DNA of 64,000 nt from an uncultured Eubacteriales bacterium (GCA_900548005.1 URIZ01000001.1:124001-188000), one strand, 5' to 3'; positions 44,835 through 53,441 are shown, counted from the stretch's first letter. Translations and numbers: made by a program. Notes: generated by a model not told the origin, from the sequence alone.

Positions 44835-45728
44835 TCAGACGTTTTGAGAATTTCTCGATTGCTCTTGCAGCATGCGGGAAAGGAATGCTTTTGTGCGCTC
44901 TTCCTTGGGAGCGGTGAAGATCTCGTCGGGAGATCCTTGCTCCACGATGACGCCGCCGTCCATAAACACGACCTTGTTTGCCACATCCCTTGCAAAAGCC
45001 ATCTCGTGCGTGACCACAAGCATAGTAAGTCCGCTGTCGGCAAGGTTTTTCATGACGGCAAGCACTTCGCCAACCATCTCGGGGTCGAGAGCGGAAGTGG
45101 GCTCGTCAAAGAGAATGACTTCCGGATTCATCGCAAGCGCGCGAGCGATTGCCACACGTTGTTTTTGACCGCCCGAGAGTTGCTTGGGCTTTGCGTTGAC
45201 GTACGCGCTCATTCCCACAAGTTCGAGATATTTCATTGCAACGGCGGTGGCGTCCGCCTTCTTCATTTTCAGCACTTTTCTTGGTCCGATGGTGCAGTTT
45301 GACAGCACGCTCATGTTGTTGAAAAGGTTGAATGACTGAAACACCATAGTCACTTTTTCGCGGTATTTGGGTGCGGATTTAGTCTTGGTGATGTCTTCGC
45401 CGTGGTAGTATATTTCGCCCGCAGTCGGCGTTTCAAACAGGTTTATGCAGCGCAAAAGGGTGGATTTGCCGCTTCCCGACGATCCGATGATGCATGTCAC
45501 GTCACCTTTGTACACGTCAAAGTCTATATCTTTGAGCACTTCGTGATCGCCGAAATTTTTGCCCAAGTGGCGAATTTCGATGATAGGCGCATTGCCGGCC
45601 GAGTTGTCGCAATCGGGGGTTGACGAGTCGCAATCAATATGTTCAACCGCATTTTCGGTGATTTGAGAGCCGTTTTCAAGCTCGTCTATTGCTGCTTGTA
45701 TATCAATGTTTCTTTCGTTGTCGCTCAT
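44835..45728 (-). CDS. Amino-acid (lysine) ABC transporter ATPase
   Basis: 297 residues of the GlnQ/polar amino-acid class. An N-terminal acidic extension of about 48 residues precedes the ABC domain. Walker A IGSSGSGKST, signature LSGGQKQR and Walker B ILFDEPTSALDP are present. Its start overlaps the stop of the binding-protein/permease fusion (ATGA). Lysine as substrate follows from the L-box riboswitch upstream of the operon. Confidence 0.92.
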   Translation of the reverse strand: MSDNERNIDIQAAIDELENGSQITENAVEHIDCDSSTPDCDNSAGNAPIIEIRHLGKNFGDHEVLKDIDFDVYKGDVTCIIGSSGSGKSTLLRCINLFETPTAGEIYYHGEDITKTKSAPKYREKVTMVFQSFNLFNNMSVLSNCTIGPRKVLKMKKADATAVAMKYLELVGMSAYVNAKPKQLSGGQKQRVAIARALAMNPEVILFDEPTSALDPEMVGEVLAVMKNLADSGLTMLVVTHEMAFARDVANKVVFMDGGVIVEQGSPDEIFTAPKEERTKAFLSRMLQEQSRNSQNV

Positions 45729-47377
45729 TGGTTGTTTCCTCCCGTTGCCTTGTTTTCTCTCACGATAGACTCGGCGTCCATATTTTGCGAGCCCATGATT
45801 TGATAGTCCTTTTTGCCGTCCATTTTCTTTTCGACAAGACGGAGAATTCTTGTGATCGTGAAGGTCAACACAAAGTAGATCGCCGCAATCACGAGATATG
45901 TTTCAAACGTTGCGTAGGTGTTGAGCGCAATGGATTTGCCATAGAAGAACAGCTCGGTGAATCCGATGACGTTGAGCACGGACGTATCCTTGATGTTGAT
46001 GACAAATTCGTTGGCAACGCTTGGCATGATGTTGCGAAGAGCTTGCGGCAAAACGACGTTCCACATAGTCTGCGAGTGTGTCATGCCGATTGCTTGCGCG
46101 CCTTCAAACTGACCTTTGTCAACGGATATGATGCCGCCGCGCACGATTTCTGCCATATACGCGCCGGTGTTGATTGACACGATGATAAGACCTGCAAGAG
46201 TGACGTTCATGGTGTTGCCGTCATTGATGAGCGCAAAGCCCCAAAAGATGACCATTGCTTGCACCATCATAGGCGTGCCGCGGAACACTTCGATGTATAT
46301 GGACAAAATCACGTCGCCGATCTTTTTGAGCACGGCAAGGAATTTGTTTTTGGGTTTGTCGAGCGTGCGATACATGCCGATGAGAAGACCGATAAGCAAT
46401 CCGACCAGCGTGCCCACAATCGCCACCAAAATGGTGTAACCCAAGCCTTTGAGGATCCAAGAACCGTACTTTTTGAAGATGTTGCCCACTCTTGTGAAGA
46501 AGGTGGATTGAGCGTCCGTGTTTGCGTTGTCGGTGGAGTATTGCACGGCGGTTTGCATGAGTTCAAGACGCTCTTCAAGGCTGATGGAAGAGATGACGTT
46601 GTTGATTGCATCCTTGTTTTCGTAGCCGTATCTCATGCCGATTGCAAGGGACGTATCGTCTGCGCTTGCCTCAAAACCGTTCTCGTTGTTTTTGAGATGG
46701 ATGTAGGTAAGTTGCGGATTTGCGGCGCAGTCCGCAATCGCGCCCGGCTCTTCTGCGACGTATCCGTCCACCGTCTTTGCGTTGAGCGCAACGGTCATTG
46801 CAGGGAAGGATTCCATTGGGGTAAGGCGGGTGATGCCGTAGCTTGCCGGCAGATTTTCGAGCGCGGAGTCGTGGAAAGTGCCGTTTTGCGCCACGAGCTT
46901 TGCGCCTGCAAAGTCCGAAAGGGAAGTTGCTTTGGCGTATTGACCGTCTTTTCTCACCACGACAACGAGATTGCTCTCATAATAGGTGGCGGAAAAGTCG
47001 ATTGACGCGCGGCGTTCGGCGGTGGGGCTCATGCCTGCGATGACAAGATCGAGAGTGCCTGCTTTAACGCCTGGCACGAGAGAGTCCCATTCGAGTTTTG
47101 TGATGACAAGTTCTTTGCCAAGAGCGTCCGCAATGCGCTTTGCGATGAGAATGTCATAGCCGTTGGCATAACCTTCGGCGTTTGAGATTTTCACTGCGCC
47201 GTTGGCGTCTGTCATTTGCGTGAAGTTGAAGGGGATGTATGCACATTCAAGCCCGACAACCAATTTTTCCTTGTGCGAGTCGTCTTTGTCGTTGTTGCAT
47301 GCGCTAAGCGCAAAAACGCAACCTATGACGACGGTCAAGACCAATATCAGCGATATGATTTTGACGGATCTTTTCAT
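45725..47377 (-). CDS. Lysine-type ABC transporter: substrate-binding protein fused to permease
   Basis: 550 residues. Lipoprotein signal (LSAC, Cys27), then a periplasmic-binding-protein type 3 domain (about 38-285, ending before the linker), then a His/Glu/Gln-type permease (about 305-520) with the EAA loop GQFEGAQAIGMTHSQTMW. Such SBP-permease fusions are known for glutamine importers of Gram-positives. I chose the ATG at 47377 because the GTG three codons earlier overlaps the AGGAG site. The preceding L-box suggests lysine. Confidence 0.92.
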   Translation of the reverse strand: MKRSVKIISLILVLTVVIGCVFALSACNNDKDDSHKEKLVVGLECAYIPFNFTQMTDANGAVKISNAEGYANGYDILIAKRIADALGKELVITKLEWDSLVPGVKAGTLDLVIAGMSPTAERRASIDFSATYYESNLVVVVRKDGQYAKATSLSDFAGAKLVAQNGTFHDSALENLPASYGITRLTPMESFPAMTVALNAKTVDGYVAEEPGAIADCAANPQLTYIHLKNNENGFEASADDTSLAIGMRYGYENKDAINNVISSISLEERLELMQTAVQYSTDNANTDAQSTFFTRVGNIFKKYGSWILKGLGYTILVAIVGTLVGLLIGLLIGMYRTLDKPKNKFLAVLKKIGDVILSIYIEVFRGTPMMVQAMVIFWGFALINDGNTMNVTLAGLIIVSINTGAYMAEIVRGGIISVDKGQFEGAQAIGMTHSQTMWNVVLPQALRNIMPSVANEFVINIKDTSVLNVIGFTELFFYGKSIALNTYATFETYLVIAAIYFVLTFTITRILRLVEKKMDGKKDYQIMGSQNMDAESIVRENKATGGNNQ

Positions 47378-47418
47378 TTTTTTCACTCCTGAAGTTGTTT
47401 TTCATCTTGCTTTGCGGA

Positions 47419-47456
47419 TAAAAAAAACCGCAATGCTAACAACATTGCGGCAAAAA
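47419..47456 (-). terminator. Riboswitch-controlled terminator
   Basis: CCGCAATG / CATTGCGG stem with T-run on the minus strand, directly after the L-box aptamer and 40 nt before the transporter gene. Confidence 0.85.
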
Positions 47457-47470
47457 ACCTACTCAATGCT

Positions 47471-47631
47471 GATAGCTCTCCACTTTGCAGTGACAGTACA
47501 ACGCATATTCTGCGTTGTCCCAAGAGTGATCGCTTCAGACCAAGCAAGTCATTCTTTCGGCGAGTTTTCCTTTGCCACCGCAACGAAGTCTGCGTTGTCG
47601 GCTTGTCATAAAACTCGCGCCTCTATCAAGT
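47471..47631 (-). promoter_or_regulatory. Lysine riboswitch (L-box)
   Basis: On the minus strand the conserved pieces occur in order: P1 GATAG with AGGCGCGAG, GACAAGCCGAC, GGCAAAGGAAAACTCGCC, the GAAAG stretch, CTGTCACT, and GGAGAGCTATC closing P1. A terminator follows. Lysine binding is expected to stabilise the aptamer and stop transcription of the importer operon. Confidence 0.9.
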
Positions 47632-47641
47632 TGATGAACAG

Positions 47642-47670
47642 AGTGTAGCACAACGCTTTCGCATTGTCCA
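47642..47670 (-). promoter_or_regulatory. Promoter of the L-box/lysine transporter transcript
   Basis: Minus strand TGGACA, 17-nt spacer, TACACT, just before the riboswitch. Leader of about 255 nt. Confidence 0.6.
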
Positions 47671-47762
47671 GCAAATCAAGGTAAGTTATGAAAAAAAGTC
47701 GGTTTTCGTCGAAAAAGGAGTGTTATATTAGAGAAGTCATAATACGAAAGCAAAGACGAATC

Positions 47763-47784
47763 AATATGAAAAATGTTTCATATT
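47763..47784. promoter_or_regulatory. Putative metalloregulator operator
   Basis: Perfect inverted repeat AATATGAAA-AATG-TTTCATATT ending two bases before the -35 box of the HMA gene. The shape resembles ArsR/SmtB-family sites. No such regulator gene lies in the window. Confidence 0.5.
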
Positions 47785-47786
47785 TA

Positions 47787-47815
47787 TTGACTTAACGGAA
47801 TGGTGGTGGTATATT
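47787..47815 (+). promoter_or_regulatory. Promoter of the HMA chaperone gene
   Basis: TTGACT, 17-nt spacer, TATATT, about 35 nt before the ATG at 47850. Confidence 0.6.
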
Positions 47816-47849
47816 GTAGGCGAAAACAAATAAAGAGCGTGCAATATAT

Positions 47850-48108
47850 ATGATTGAAATAACTTTGCAAGTTTGAAGGAATGCAATGCGGTATGTGCGA
47901 GTCGCACGTCAACGACGCAGTGCGCAAAGCGGCAAACGTGAAGAAAGTCACGTCTTCACATACGGCAGGCAAGACAGTCGTCATCGCAAACGACGACACC
48001 GATGTCGAAGCAATAAAGCAAGCGATTGCAAAAGACGGATACGGGGTGGGAGAAGTCACCGTAAAACCGTACGAAAAGAAAGGCTTTTTCTCTTTTTTGA
48101 AGAAATAA
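47850..48108 (+). CDS. Heavy-metal-associated (HMA, CopZ-like) protein, frameshifted at the N-terminus
   Basis: The remaining open frame from 47881 codes for 75 residues with the metal motif MQCGMC, then ESHVNDAVRKAANVKKV, a typical ferredoxin-like copper/metal chaperone domain. A normal HMA protein has one beta strand before the motif. That strand is present in another frame: ATG at 47850 reads MIEITLQV and then TGA. Removing one T from the TTT at 47872-47874 would join it as QV-EG-MQCGMC. So either the gene has a one-base insertion, an assembly error occurred, or translation restarts at 47881, where GAAGGA is too close to be a good RBS. Confidence 0.75.
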
Positions 48109-48144
48109 GATTTTTGGTGGATAAAAGTTTATAGCATTATGAAG

Positions 48145-48174
48145 AACGGTCTGTATTTGACGGACTGTTTTTTC
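48145..48174 (+). terminator. Terminator of the HMA gene
   Basis: AACGGTCTGT / ACGGACTGTT stem (two G-U pairs), then TTTT. Confidence 0.7.
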
Positions 48175-48335
48175 ATATTTTCCGTTTTATATATTACATT
48201 TTTGCGACAAATCCGTGTTTTCATAAAACTGCTTTGCTTTGAGCCTGTTTAGCGGAATATATTTATCTGATTATTATGTCTGTTTTAGCAATTGACCGTT
48301 CAATTTTGCAGGCGTTTTGTGTGTCGTTTTTAGCG

Positions 48336-48376
48336 AATAAAATACCGACGCCACCCAAGCGGGTGGCGTCGGTATA
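48336..48376 (-). terminator. Terminator of the membrane hydrolase gene
   Basis: ACCGACGCCACCC / GGGTGGCGTCGGT, 13 bp perfect, loop of 4, with a T-rich tail on the minus strand. Confidence 0.8.
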
Positions 48377-48398
48377 AGTTAAAATAGGGGGGAGATAA

Positions 48399-50414
48399 TT
48401 AGCCAAGTACGTACGCAAAGGATGCTGCGGTGTTTGCGCAAGTCATCATGGTGAAGAGCAGAGTGTTTATCACTGCGCCGAGCCATACGTTGCCGGTCTT
48501 TGCGGTCATTCTTCTTGAGATGACGGTTGAGATTGCAAGGATGGGCACCATGGGGATAAGCACTATGTATCCGAGTGCCATATCTTTTTGCCACAACACG
48601 CCCGTGGTTGTAAACGTGCCGTATTGAATTGCAATCATCAAGAGCACGCCGATTATGTTGAAGAACACATTGATGAGAATCGTTGCCCATTCGGGAAGGT
48701 TCTTTGCGCGGAAGCCTTCGTTGAAGATTGCGCTGACGCTGAAGAAGATGCCGAAGAACAGAGCGTATCTCATCATCGTGGGCAGCATTTCGATGTTGAA
48801 CACCTTGATTGCGAGCGTCCAAATTCTGAAGTCCACCGTCCATGCTTGCCAGTTGATATAGGTGACGATATACACGCTTGCGACTGCGATTATGCCAAGA
48901 AGCAACGTCTTTGCAAGACCTTTTATGCCTGTTGGCACTCTTGCGGGTGCAAACGGATTTTCGGTGTGGCTGCTTGCTTCTTCCTTAAATCTGAATCTAT
49001 TGACCGTGCCGTTGACTGCCCACAAGAAGAGCACTACGGCAAGAGCGAACAGAGCGGTGCAGACTGCCCATACGCACACCCAGTTGGTCGTGTCTTGCGG
49101 ATAGAGTTGGGTATTGGGGAAGAATTTGCCGCCAAATTCGGTGCATATCGGTTGAATGGTGAGTCCCGAGAAGATTGCCACCGCAAGCGCGCCTATCCAG
49201 TAGGTCAAATGCTTTTGCACGCCGTGCAGGGGAGCGGGTTCGAGCGGCTTGTTGCCAACCCACACCATTTCGCCGTTCTCGTTTGCCGCTTGCTCGCCAA
49301 CGGAGATACTCTTGAAGAATCTCGTCTTGAGAAGAAGACCGATGAGCGGGAATATCATCGTGATGACTGCGATAAGTCCGAGCAAAGAGAATGCTTCTTT
49401 GAGCCACCAGGTTTGTTTGCCTTCGGCGATGTATTTGTGTCCGTCGGGAGTGCCGAATGCGTTGTAGAAGAAGTTTACGACAGCGTTTGCGCCTTCCACG
49501 GATTCATGGTTTTGGGGATGCACGCCTGCGATTTCGTATATGGCACGGAAAGTTCCGTCCACTGCTTGACCGCCTTGGGGAGTGACAAGTTCTGCGCCCG
49601 TTGCGGTTTGTTTGTAGATGCCTTTGTTGACGATCGTGTCTTCAGCGGTGAGACCGAGGAATTTCTTTGCGGTTGTGGTGGAGAGAAAATCTCTTGAGAT
49701 CGTGCCGCCGTTTTCTCTGGTCGTGAAGAAGAATTCGTCGTCTTTTGCTTTAAGGAAGCCGACGGATACGTCTGCGCCTGCGCCCATAAACGAGCTCCAA
49801 GCCTGCATCAAACCTGCAGAAACGATGCCCACGTTCTTGTCCGCCATAAGCGTTGCCGCCGTGGTGTAGCCGCCCATCGAGTGTCCCGAGATACCGATTT
49901 TGGATTTGTCAACGATGTCGAGATTGTACAGATACTTTGCAGAGTCGTACAAGCCGTTGGTTGCCATCATAGCGTTTTGTTTGCCGCTGTTGTCGTAGTT
50001 GCCGTGTCCTTCGCGGTCAACGGTGAGCACGATAAAGCCGCGGCGCGCAAGCTCGATTGCATTTTGAAGTTGCATTTCACGGTTGTTAAGATAGCCGTGA
50101 GTGAGTACAACTGCCGGGAGCGGATGCTCGGGGCTTGCGTCCTTTGGAACAAACAATATGCCCGACACCACTTTGCCTTTGACGGCGGTTTGAGTTTCAA
50201 CGGGCGTTCCGTCTTCTCCAACCGTCGTTGTTGTGATAGTCCCCGTGTTCGTTTCGTCCCTAAGGTCGGTGACGGTCACTTTGAAACCGTCCGATTGGAT
50301 GCAAGACGCACAGAAACTGCTTACGAAAATAACCAGCAAGCAAACCACGAGAAAAATAAGATTGACTTTGTTTTTCTTGCAAAAATTTGCAATGTTGTTC
50401 TTTACGTAGTCCAT
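48399..50414 (-). CDS. Alpha/beta hydrolase with polytopic C-terminal membrane domain
   Basis: 671 residues. One N-terminal helix (about 18-37) is followed by an outward-facing hydrolase domain (about 75-330): VVLTHGYLNNREMQ for the oxyanion region, GHSMGGYTTAA for the nucleophile, and a late HPQNHES. From about residue 345 there are eight or so membrane helices. Such fusions are seen in clostridial genomes without known substrate. RBS AAAGGAGA at the ATG. Transcribed divergently from the PocR-AraC regulator, which probably controls it. Confidence 0.85.
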   Translation of the reverse strand: MDYVKNNIANFCKKNKVNLIFLVVCLLVIFVSSFCASCIQSDGFKVTVTDLRDETNTGTITTTTVGEDGTPVETQTAVKGKVVSGILFVPKDASPEHPLPAVVLTHGYLNNREMQLQNAIELARRGFIVLTVDREGHGNYDNSGKQNAMMATNGLYDSAKYLYNLDIVDKSKIGISGHSMGGYTTAATLMADKNVGIVSAGLMQAWSSFMGAGADVSVGFLKAKDDEFFFTTRENGGTISRDFLSTTTAKKFLGLTAEDTIVNKGIYKQTATGAELVTPQGGQAVDGTFRAIYEIAGVHPQNHESVEGANAVVNFFYNAFGTPDGHKYIAEGKQTWWLKEAFSLLGLIAVITMIFPLIGLLLKTRFFKSISVGEQAANENGEMVWVGNKPLEPAPLHGVQKHLTYWIGALAVAIFSGLTIQPICTEFGGKFFPNTQLYPQDTTNWVCVWAVCTALFALAVVLFLWAVNGTVNRFRFKEEASSHTENPFAPARVPTGIKGLAKTLLLGIIAVASVYIVTYINWQAWTVDFRIWTLAIKVFNIEMLPTMMRYALFFGIFFSVSAIFNEGFRAKNLPEWATILINVFFNIIGVLLMIAIQYGTFTTTGVLWQKDMALGYIVLIPMVPILAISTVISRRMTAKTGNVWLGAVINTLLFTMMTCANTAASFAYVLG

Positions 50415-50508
50415 AATTTGTCTCCTTTATCAAATATTTTTTTTCATTATTTGGTTGGCGCAACGCCAAAACCCCATACAAATCAGCCTGCGTTTTTAAC
50501 TCATCTTT

Positions 50509-50537
50509 AATATACAATCTGTAAAATAAAATTGCAA
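50509..50537 (-). promoter_or_regulatory. Promoter of the membrane hydrolase gene
   Basis: Minus strand TTGCAA, 17-nt spacer, TATATT. Its -35 box touches the -35 box of the opposite promoter. Confidence 0.65.
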
Positions 50538-50566
50538 TTGACAAAACTGCATAGTTAGTGTACAAT
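50538..50566 (+). promoter_or_regulatory. Promoter of the PocR-AraC regulator
   Basis: TTGACA, 17-nt spacer, TACAAT, 55 nt before the ATG. Confidence 0.75.
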
Positions 50567-50576
50567 TTGATTGTAC
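50560..50576. promoter_or_regulatory. Palindrome over the -10 box of the regulator gene
   Basis: Perfect 17-bp GTACAATTTGATTGTAC covering the -10 region, a likely site for a dimeric regulator, possibly autoregulation. Confidence 0.5.
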
Positions 50577-50620
50577 GATATAGACTACAAAATGCACAAT
50601 AAGGACACAAAAATACAAAA

Positions 50621-51475
50621 ATGAAGAGTAGATTTGAAGAATTTATCGAAATTGACAAGTTCCGCAAGGCTCTTGGTTATGTGTCGAGAGCCACGGGATT
50701 GGCTTTTGCAATGCTCGATCCGCTTGGCAACATCATCATTCCGCCCATGAACGAGTCGGAGTTTTGCGTTGAGGCGCGCAAAGATCGCAATGTGGCTTCA
50801 AGATGCGTCGATTGCATCATACACTCGGCAATCGCGGCGGCAAAAAGCAAGAAAACCAACTTCTTCAAGTGTCAGTACGGCATTTTGGAGTTTGTCGTGC
50901 CAATCTTCATCAACGGCGAGTACGTTTCGGCGATTTGCGGCGGTGAAGTGCGCACCGATATCGACGACGTTGTGGACTATGTCTATCCGCAACAAGACTT
51001 CGATCCCGCTTTGCAAAAGTATTATGACGAGCTTAGATTGGTGGAAAAGGACAGGTATTTTTCCGCAACCAAACTCATCGAGATGATGGTCAACAATCTA
51101 TCCAGCCTCGATCTCGTTATGAAAATCGCAAAAAACAACGTGGACAGCGACCGCGTGGACTCTCGCGTCAGAGTGGCTGTCGATTTTATCAACGACAACT
51201 ATGCGTCCAAAATCACGCTTGCGCAACTTGCCGAAATGTCCTACGTCAGCGAAAACTATTTTTCAAAACTCTTCATGCGCGTGATGAAACAAAACGTGAC
51301 GGACTACATCACGTCCTGTCGCATAGAAAAGGCAAAGGAATTTTTGTTGCAAACGGACATCAAGATCGGCAAAATCTCGGAGATGGTCGGATTTGAGGAT
51401 CCTGCCTATTTTCACCGCATGTTCAAGAAGTACACGGGCATGACTCCCAACAAATTCCGCTCCGCCGTTCTCTAA
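50621..51475 (+). CDS. AraC-family regulator with PocR sensory domain
   Basis: 284 residues. The N-terminal PocR domain (about 8-165) has the conserved cysteine pattern (CVEARKD...CVDCIIHSA...FFKCQYG). Two helix-turn-helix units follow at the C-terminus (about 185-284: ITLAQLAEMSYVSENYFSKLF and IGKISEMVGFEDPAYFHRMF). PocR domains bind small hydrocarbon-like ligands such as 1,2-propanediol in known cases. It is divergent from the membrane hydrolase gene, with back-to-back promoters, which argues that it controls that gene. Confidence 0.9.
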   Translation: MKSRFEEFIEIDKFRKALGYVSRATGLAFAMLDPLGNIIIPPMNESEFCVEARKDRNVASRCVDCIIHSAIAAAKSKKTNFFKCQYGILEFVVPIFINGEYVSAICGGEVRTDIDDVVDYVYPQQDFDPALQKYYDELRLVEKDRYFSATKLIEMMVNNLSSLDLVMKIAKNNVDSDRVDSRVRVAVDFINDNYASKITLAQLAEMSYVSENYFSKLFMRVMKQNVTDYITSCRIEKAKEFLLQTDIKIGKISEMVGFEDPAYFHRMFKKYTGMTPNKFRSAVL

Positions 51476-51585
51476 CCAAAACTTTTGCACACGCGCGCGC
51501 ATACACGCATCGCACATACGCGTACAATAAATATAAAAAGCCGCAATTTGAACCGATTTTTTATCGGGCGAAATTCAAAAAATCT

Positions 51586-51613
51586 TTGCATTTTGTGTAT
51601 AATATGGTATAAT
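51586..51613 (+). promoter_or_regulatory. Promoter of ssrA
   Basis: TTGCAT, 16-nt spacer, TATAAT, about 35 nt before the mature 5' end. Confidence 0.65.
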
Positions 51614-51648
51614 CATTTCACCAAAAGCGTTGGATTGTTACGCGATTT

Positions 51649-52016
51649 GGGGGTGTTTTTGGATTCGACACTCAGTTTTAGGCGGTATAAGCACGTCGTA
51701 GGCTCGGCTACGTTATCAACGGAAACTTAAAATTAAATGCAAAAAACAATCAAAAGAGCTCCAACATGGAGTTCGCTCTTGCTGCGTAACTAACTAGTCA
51801 GCACGTCGCCCCAAGGTTTTCTGTTCCCTTGGCAAGCGGCGTCAGAAAAACAGACAACGCGACTTGATTGCTCAGTAGAGTCGTTGTCATCACGAGCTTA
51901 TCAAACGGCGGTTTGCAAGTGAACCAAAGGGCGAAACATTCAATCATTTGCTAAACGTGTAGAAAGTGCCGAAGACGGCTGTTTGGACCGGGGTTCAAAT
52001 CCCCGCACTTCCACCA
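51649..52016 (+). ncRNA. ssrA: Transfer-messenger RNA (tmRNA)
   Basis: 368 nt. The 5' end GGGGGTGTTTTTGGATTCGA is the classical tmRNA start. The 3' end has a T-arm with GGGTTCAAATCCC and acceptor ...CACTTCCACCA that pairs with GGGGGTG. The tag frame begins at GCA after TTAAAATTAAAT and reads AKNNQKSSNMEFALAA before TAA; the ALAA ending is the normal protease signal. It rescues stalled ribosomes together with SmpB. A terminator follows within 10 nt. Confidence 0.95.
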
Positions 52017-52050
52017 AAAACGTAAAACCGTGTATCTAACACGGCTTTTC
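51997..52050 (+). repeat. ssrA 3'-end direct repeat, original copy
   Basis: From AAATCCCCGCACTTCCACCA through the terminator; matched at 52164-52216 with a few substitutions. ssrA 3' ends are known integration targets. Confidence 0.75.
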
Positions 52051-52055
52051 TTTTG
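52024..52055 (+). terminator. Terminator of ssrA
   Basis: AACCGTGT / ACACGG stem with T-rich tail. Confidence 0.75.
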
Positions 52056-52163
52056 TCTTCAGTGCGGTGATTATGCGATTTTGGTAAAATCGCATCACGG
52101 CAATGCCGTGTGAACCCCTTTCGGCTGCACGCGATTGACCTTCGGTAGCAATCGCTGATTGGC

Positions 52164-52216
52164 AAATCCCCACACTTCCACCAAAAACTTGAAAACCATG
52201 TATCTAACACGGTTTT
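52164..52216 (+). repeat. ssrA 3'-end direct repeat, second copy (att-like)
   Basis: AAATCCCCACACTTCCACCA followed by a near-copy of the ssrA terminator. It is preceded by about 110 nt of hairpin-rich sequence that is not tmRNA. Confidence 0.75.
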
Positions 52217-52248
52217 GCAATATAAAAAGCACTGCGGTTGCGGTGCTT
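52216..52248. repeat. Direct repeat flanking the AT-rich islet, left
   Basis: 33 nt, GCAATATAAAAAGCACTGCG continuing to GGTGCTT; a near-identical copy lies at 53410-53441. Its hairpin can terminate the minus-strand XRE gene. Confidence 0.7.
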
Positions 52249-52253
52249 AAAGC

Positions 52254-52454
52254 TTACTTGCAAAGTAATTCATCTGTTGAAATTTCAAATATGTTGCACA
52301 ATTCAACAATCTGAACAATGGAAGGCTCGCTATATCCAGTTTCCCAATGAGAAACTGTTTTTACGGTTGTATCTAATTTTGAAGCCAATTCTTTTTGACT
52401 TAATTTGTTTTCAACCCGTAATTGCTTTAAGTTTTCTTTGAAATTCACCTTCAT
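52254..52454 (-). CDS. Small XRE-family DNA-binding protein
   Basis: 66 residues, essentially one helix-turn-helix domain (LSQKELASKLDTTVKTVSHW). AT-rich codon use unlike the neighbours. It may regulate the divergent lipoprotein gene. This is a common type of regulator in mobile DNA. It has no clear RBS (ATG preceded by AATAAAAGT), so expression strength is uncertain. Confidence 0.82.
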   Translation of the reverse strand: MKVNFKENLKQLRVENKLSQKELASKLDTTVKTVSHWETGYSEPSIVQIVELCNIFEISTDELLCK

Positions 52455-52602
52455 ACTTTTATTGTATCAATTATTGAGAAAAACATTTGACAATCTCAAA
52501 TATTGAGAATATACTTTTAATACAGATGTTAAACAGGGGGCTTGATTATTTTTTGACTTGATATTGTTTGTTTGGCATTTAGTACTATTTTGGAGTAAAA
52601 TT

Positions 52603-53343
52603 ATGAACAAAAGATTGACAATTTTTGTTGTATTTGCTATTTTGTCATGCTTTGTAATGTTTTCTTTAGTTGCATGTGATGAAAAGAAAGATAATGATTC
52701 AAAGCCAATTGTATGCGTGCATAATTTTGTTGAGCAAAAAAACACCGCAACTTGTGAGTCTAATGGAGTTGTGATCTATAAATGTACAAAATGCAATGAA
52801 ACTAAGTCGGAAGCAACACGTGCATATGGTCATAAAGGCATGTTTATTTGTGATAATTGTAAACAAAAATTTACCGACTTAATATATCCTTTTTTGAAAT
52901 CCAATACTTCAGAAAGTGTTGAAAATGGAGAAAAAACCATAAGAGAGATTTTGTTTAAAAAATCAGATGATAATGAGTTGATGATGGTTTATAAACTTAC
53001 ATCGAAAATGATCGCTGACTGCACCATCGTGACTGTTTTTCTTATTGAGGATAATGGATCATGGGATTACATTCATGGAGTTAAGTATTCTGGAGCAATC
53101 AATGATGAAGGGGAAATGCGTGGACGTTTGGATTATAGTAACTTATACCTTTATAGAGAGATTTCTCTCAAAAATAATAATTTTGAAATGCCATATTTTT
53201 CAGCAACAGGAAATAGCGATATGAAAGAACTTCTTTATGACACGTTAAAGACGACTTTTGCTTTGGCATTGAGATTGTTGCAATTAGGATGTATTGAGAA
53301 AGGTAATATAAGTATGGCAAATTTTGGATTTGTTAATTTTTAA
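52603..53343 (+). CDS. AT-rich lipoprotein of unknown function with cysteine-pair motif
   Basis: 246 residues. Lipoprotein signal with lipobox SLVAC (Cys25). Next comes a small segment with zinc-ribbon-like spacing (CVHNFVEQKNTATC, YKCTKCNETK, then CDNCKQKF) as seen in various clostridial surface proteins. The C-terminal 150 residues are not recognised. The base composition is clearly lower in G+C than the flanks. It sits between direct repeats downstream of ssrA, and GGAG precedes the ATG at 52603. Probably acquired by transfer. Confidence 0.8.
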   Translation: MNKRLTIFVVFAILSCFVMFSLVACDEKKDNDSKPIVCVHNFVEQKNTATCESNGVVIYKCTKCNETKSEATRAYGHKGMFICDNCKQKFTDLIYPFLKSNTSESVENGEKTIREILFKKSDDNELMMVYKLTSKMIADCTIVTVFLIEDNGSWDYIHGVKYSGAINDEGEMRGRLDYSNLYLYREISLKNNNFEMPYFSATGNSDMKELLYDTLKTTFALALRLLQLGCIEKGNISMANFGFVNF

Positions 53344-53409
53344 GTAGCAGTAATACATAGTTGCGTTATTAATTTGTCAGAATAATTTTTGAATATTACT
53401 AATAATGAT

Positions 53410-53441
53410 TGCAATATAAAAGCACCGCGGTGGCGGTGCTT
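53410..53441. repeat. Direct repeat flanking the AT-rich islet, right
   Basis: GCAATATAAAAGCACCGCGG continuing to GGTGCTT, the near-copy of 52216-52248. The hairpin AAGCACCGC / GCGGTGCTT with T-runs on both sides also works as a bidirectional terminator for the lipoprotein gene and glyS. Confidence 0.75.
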
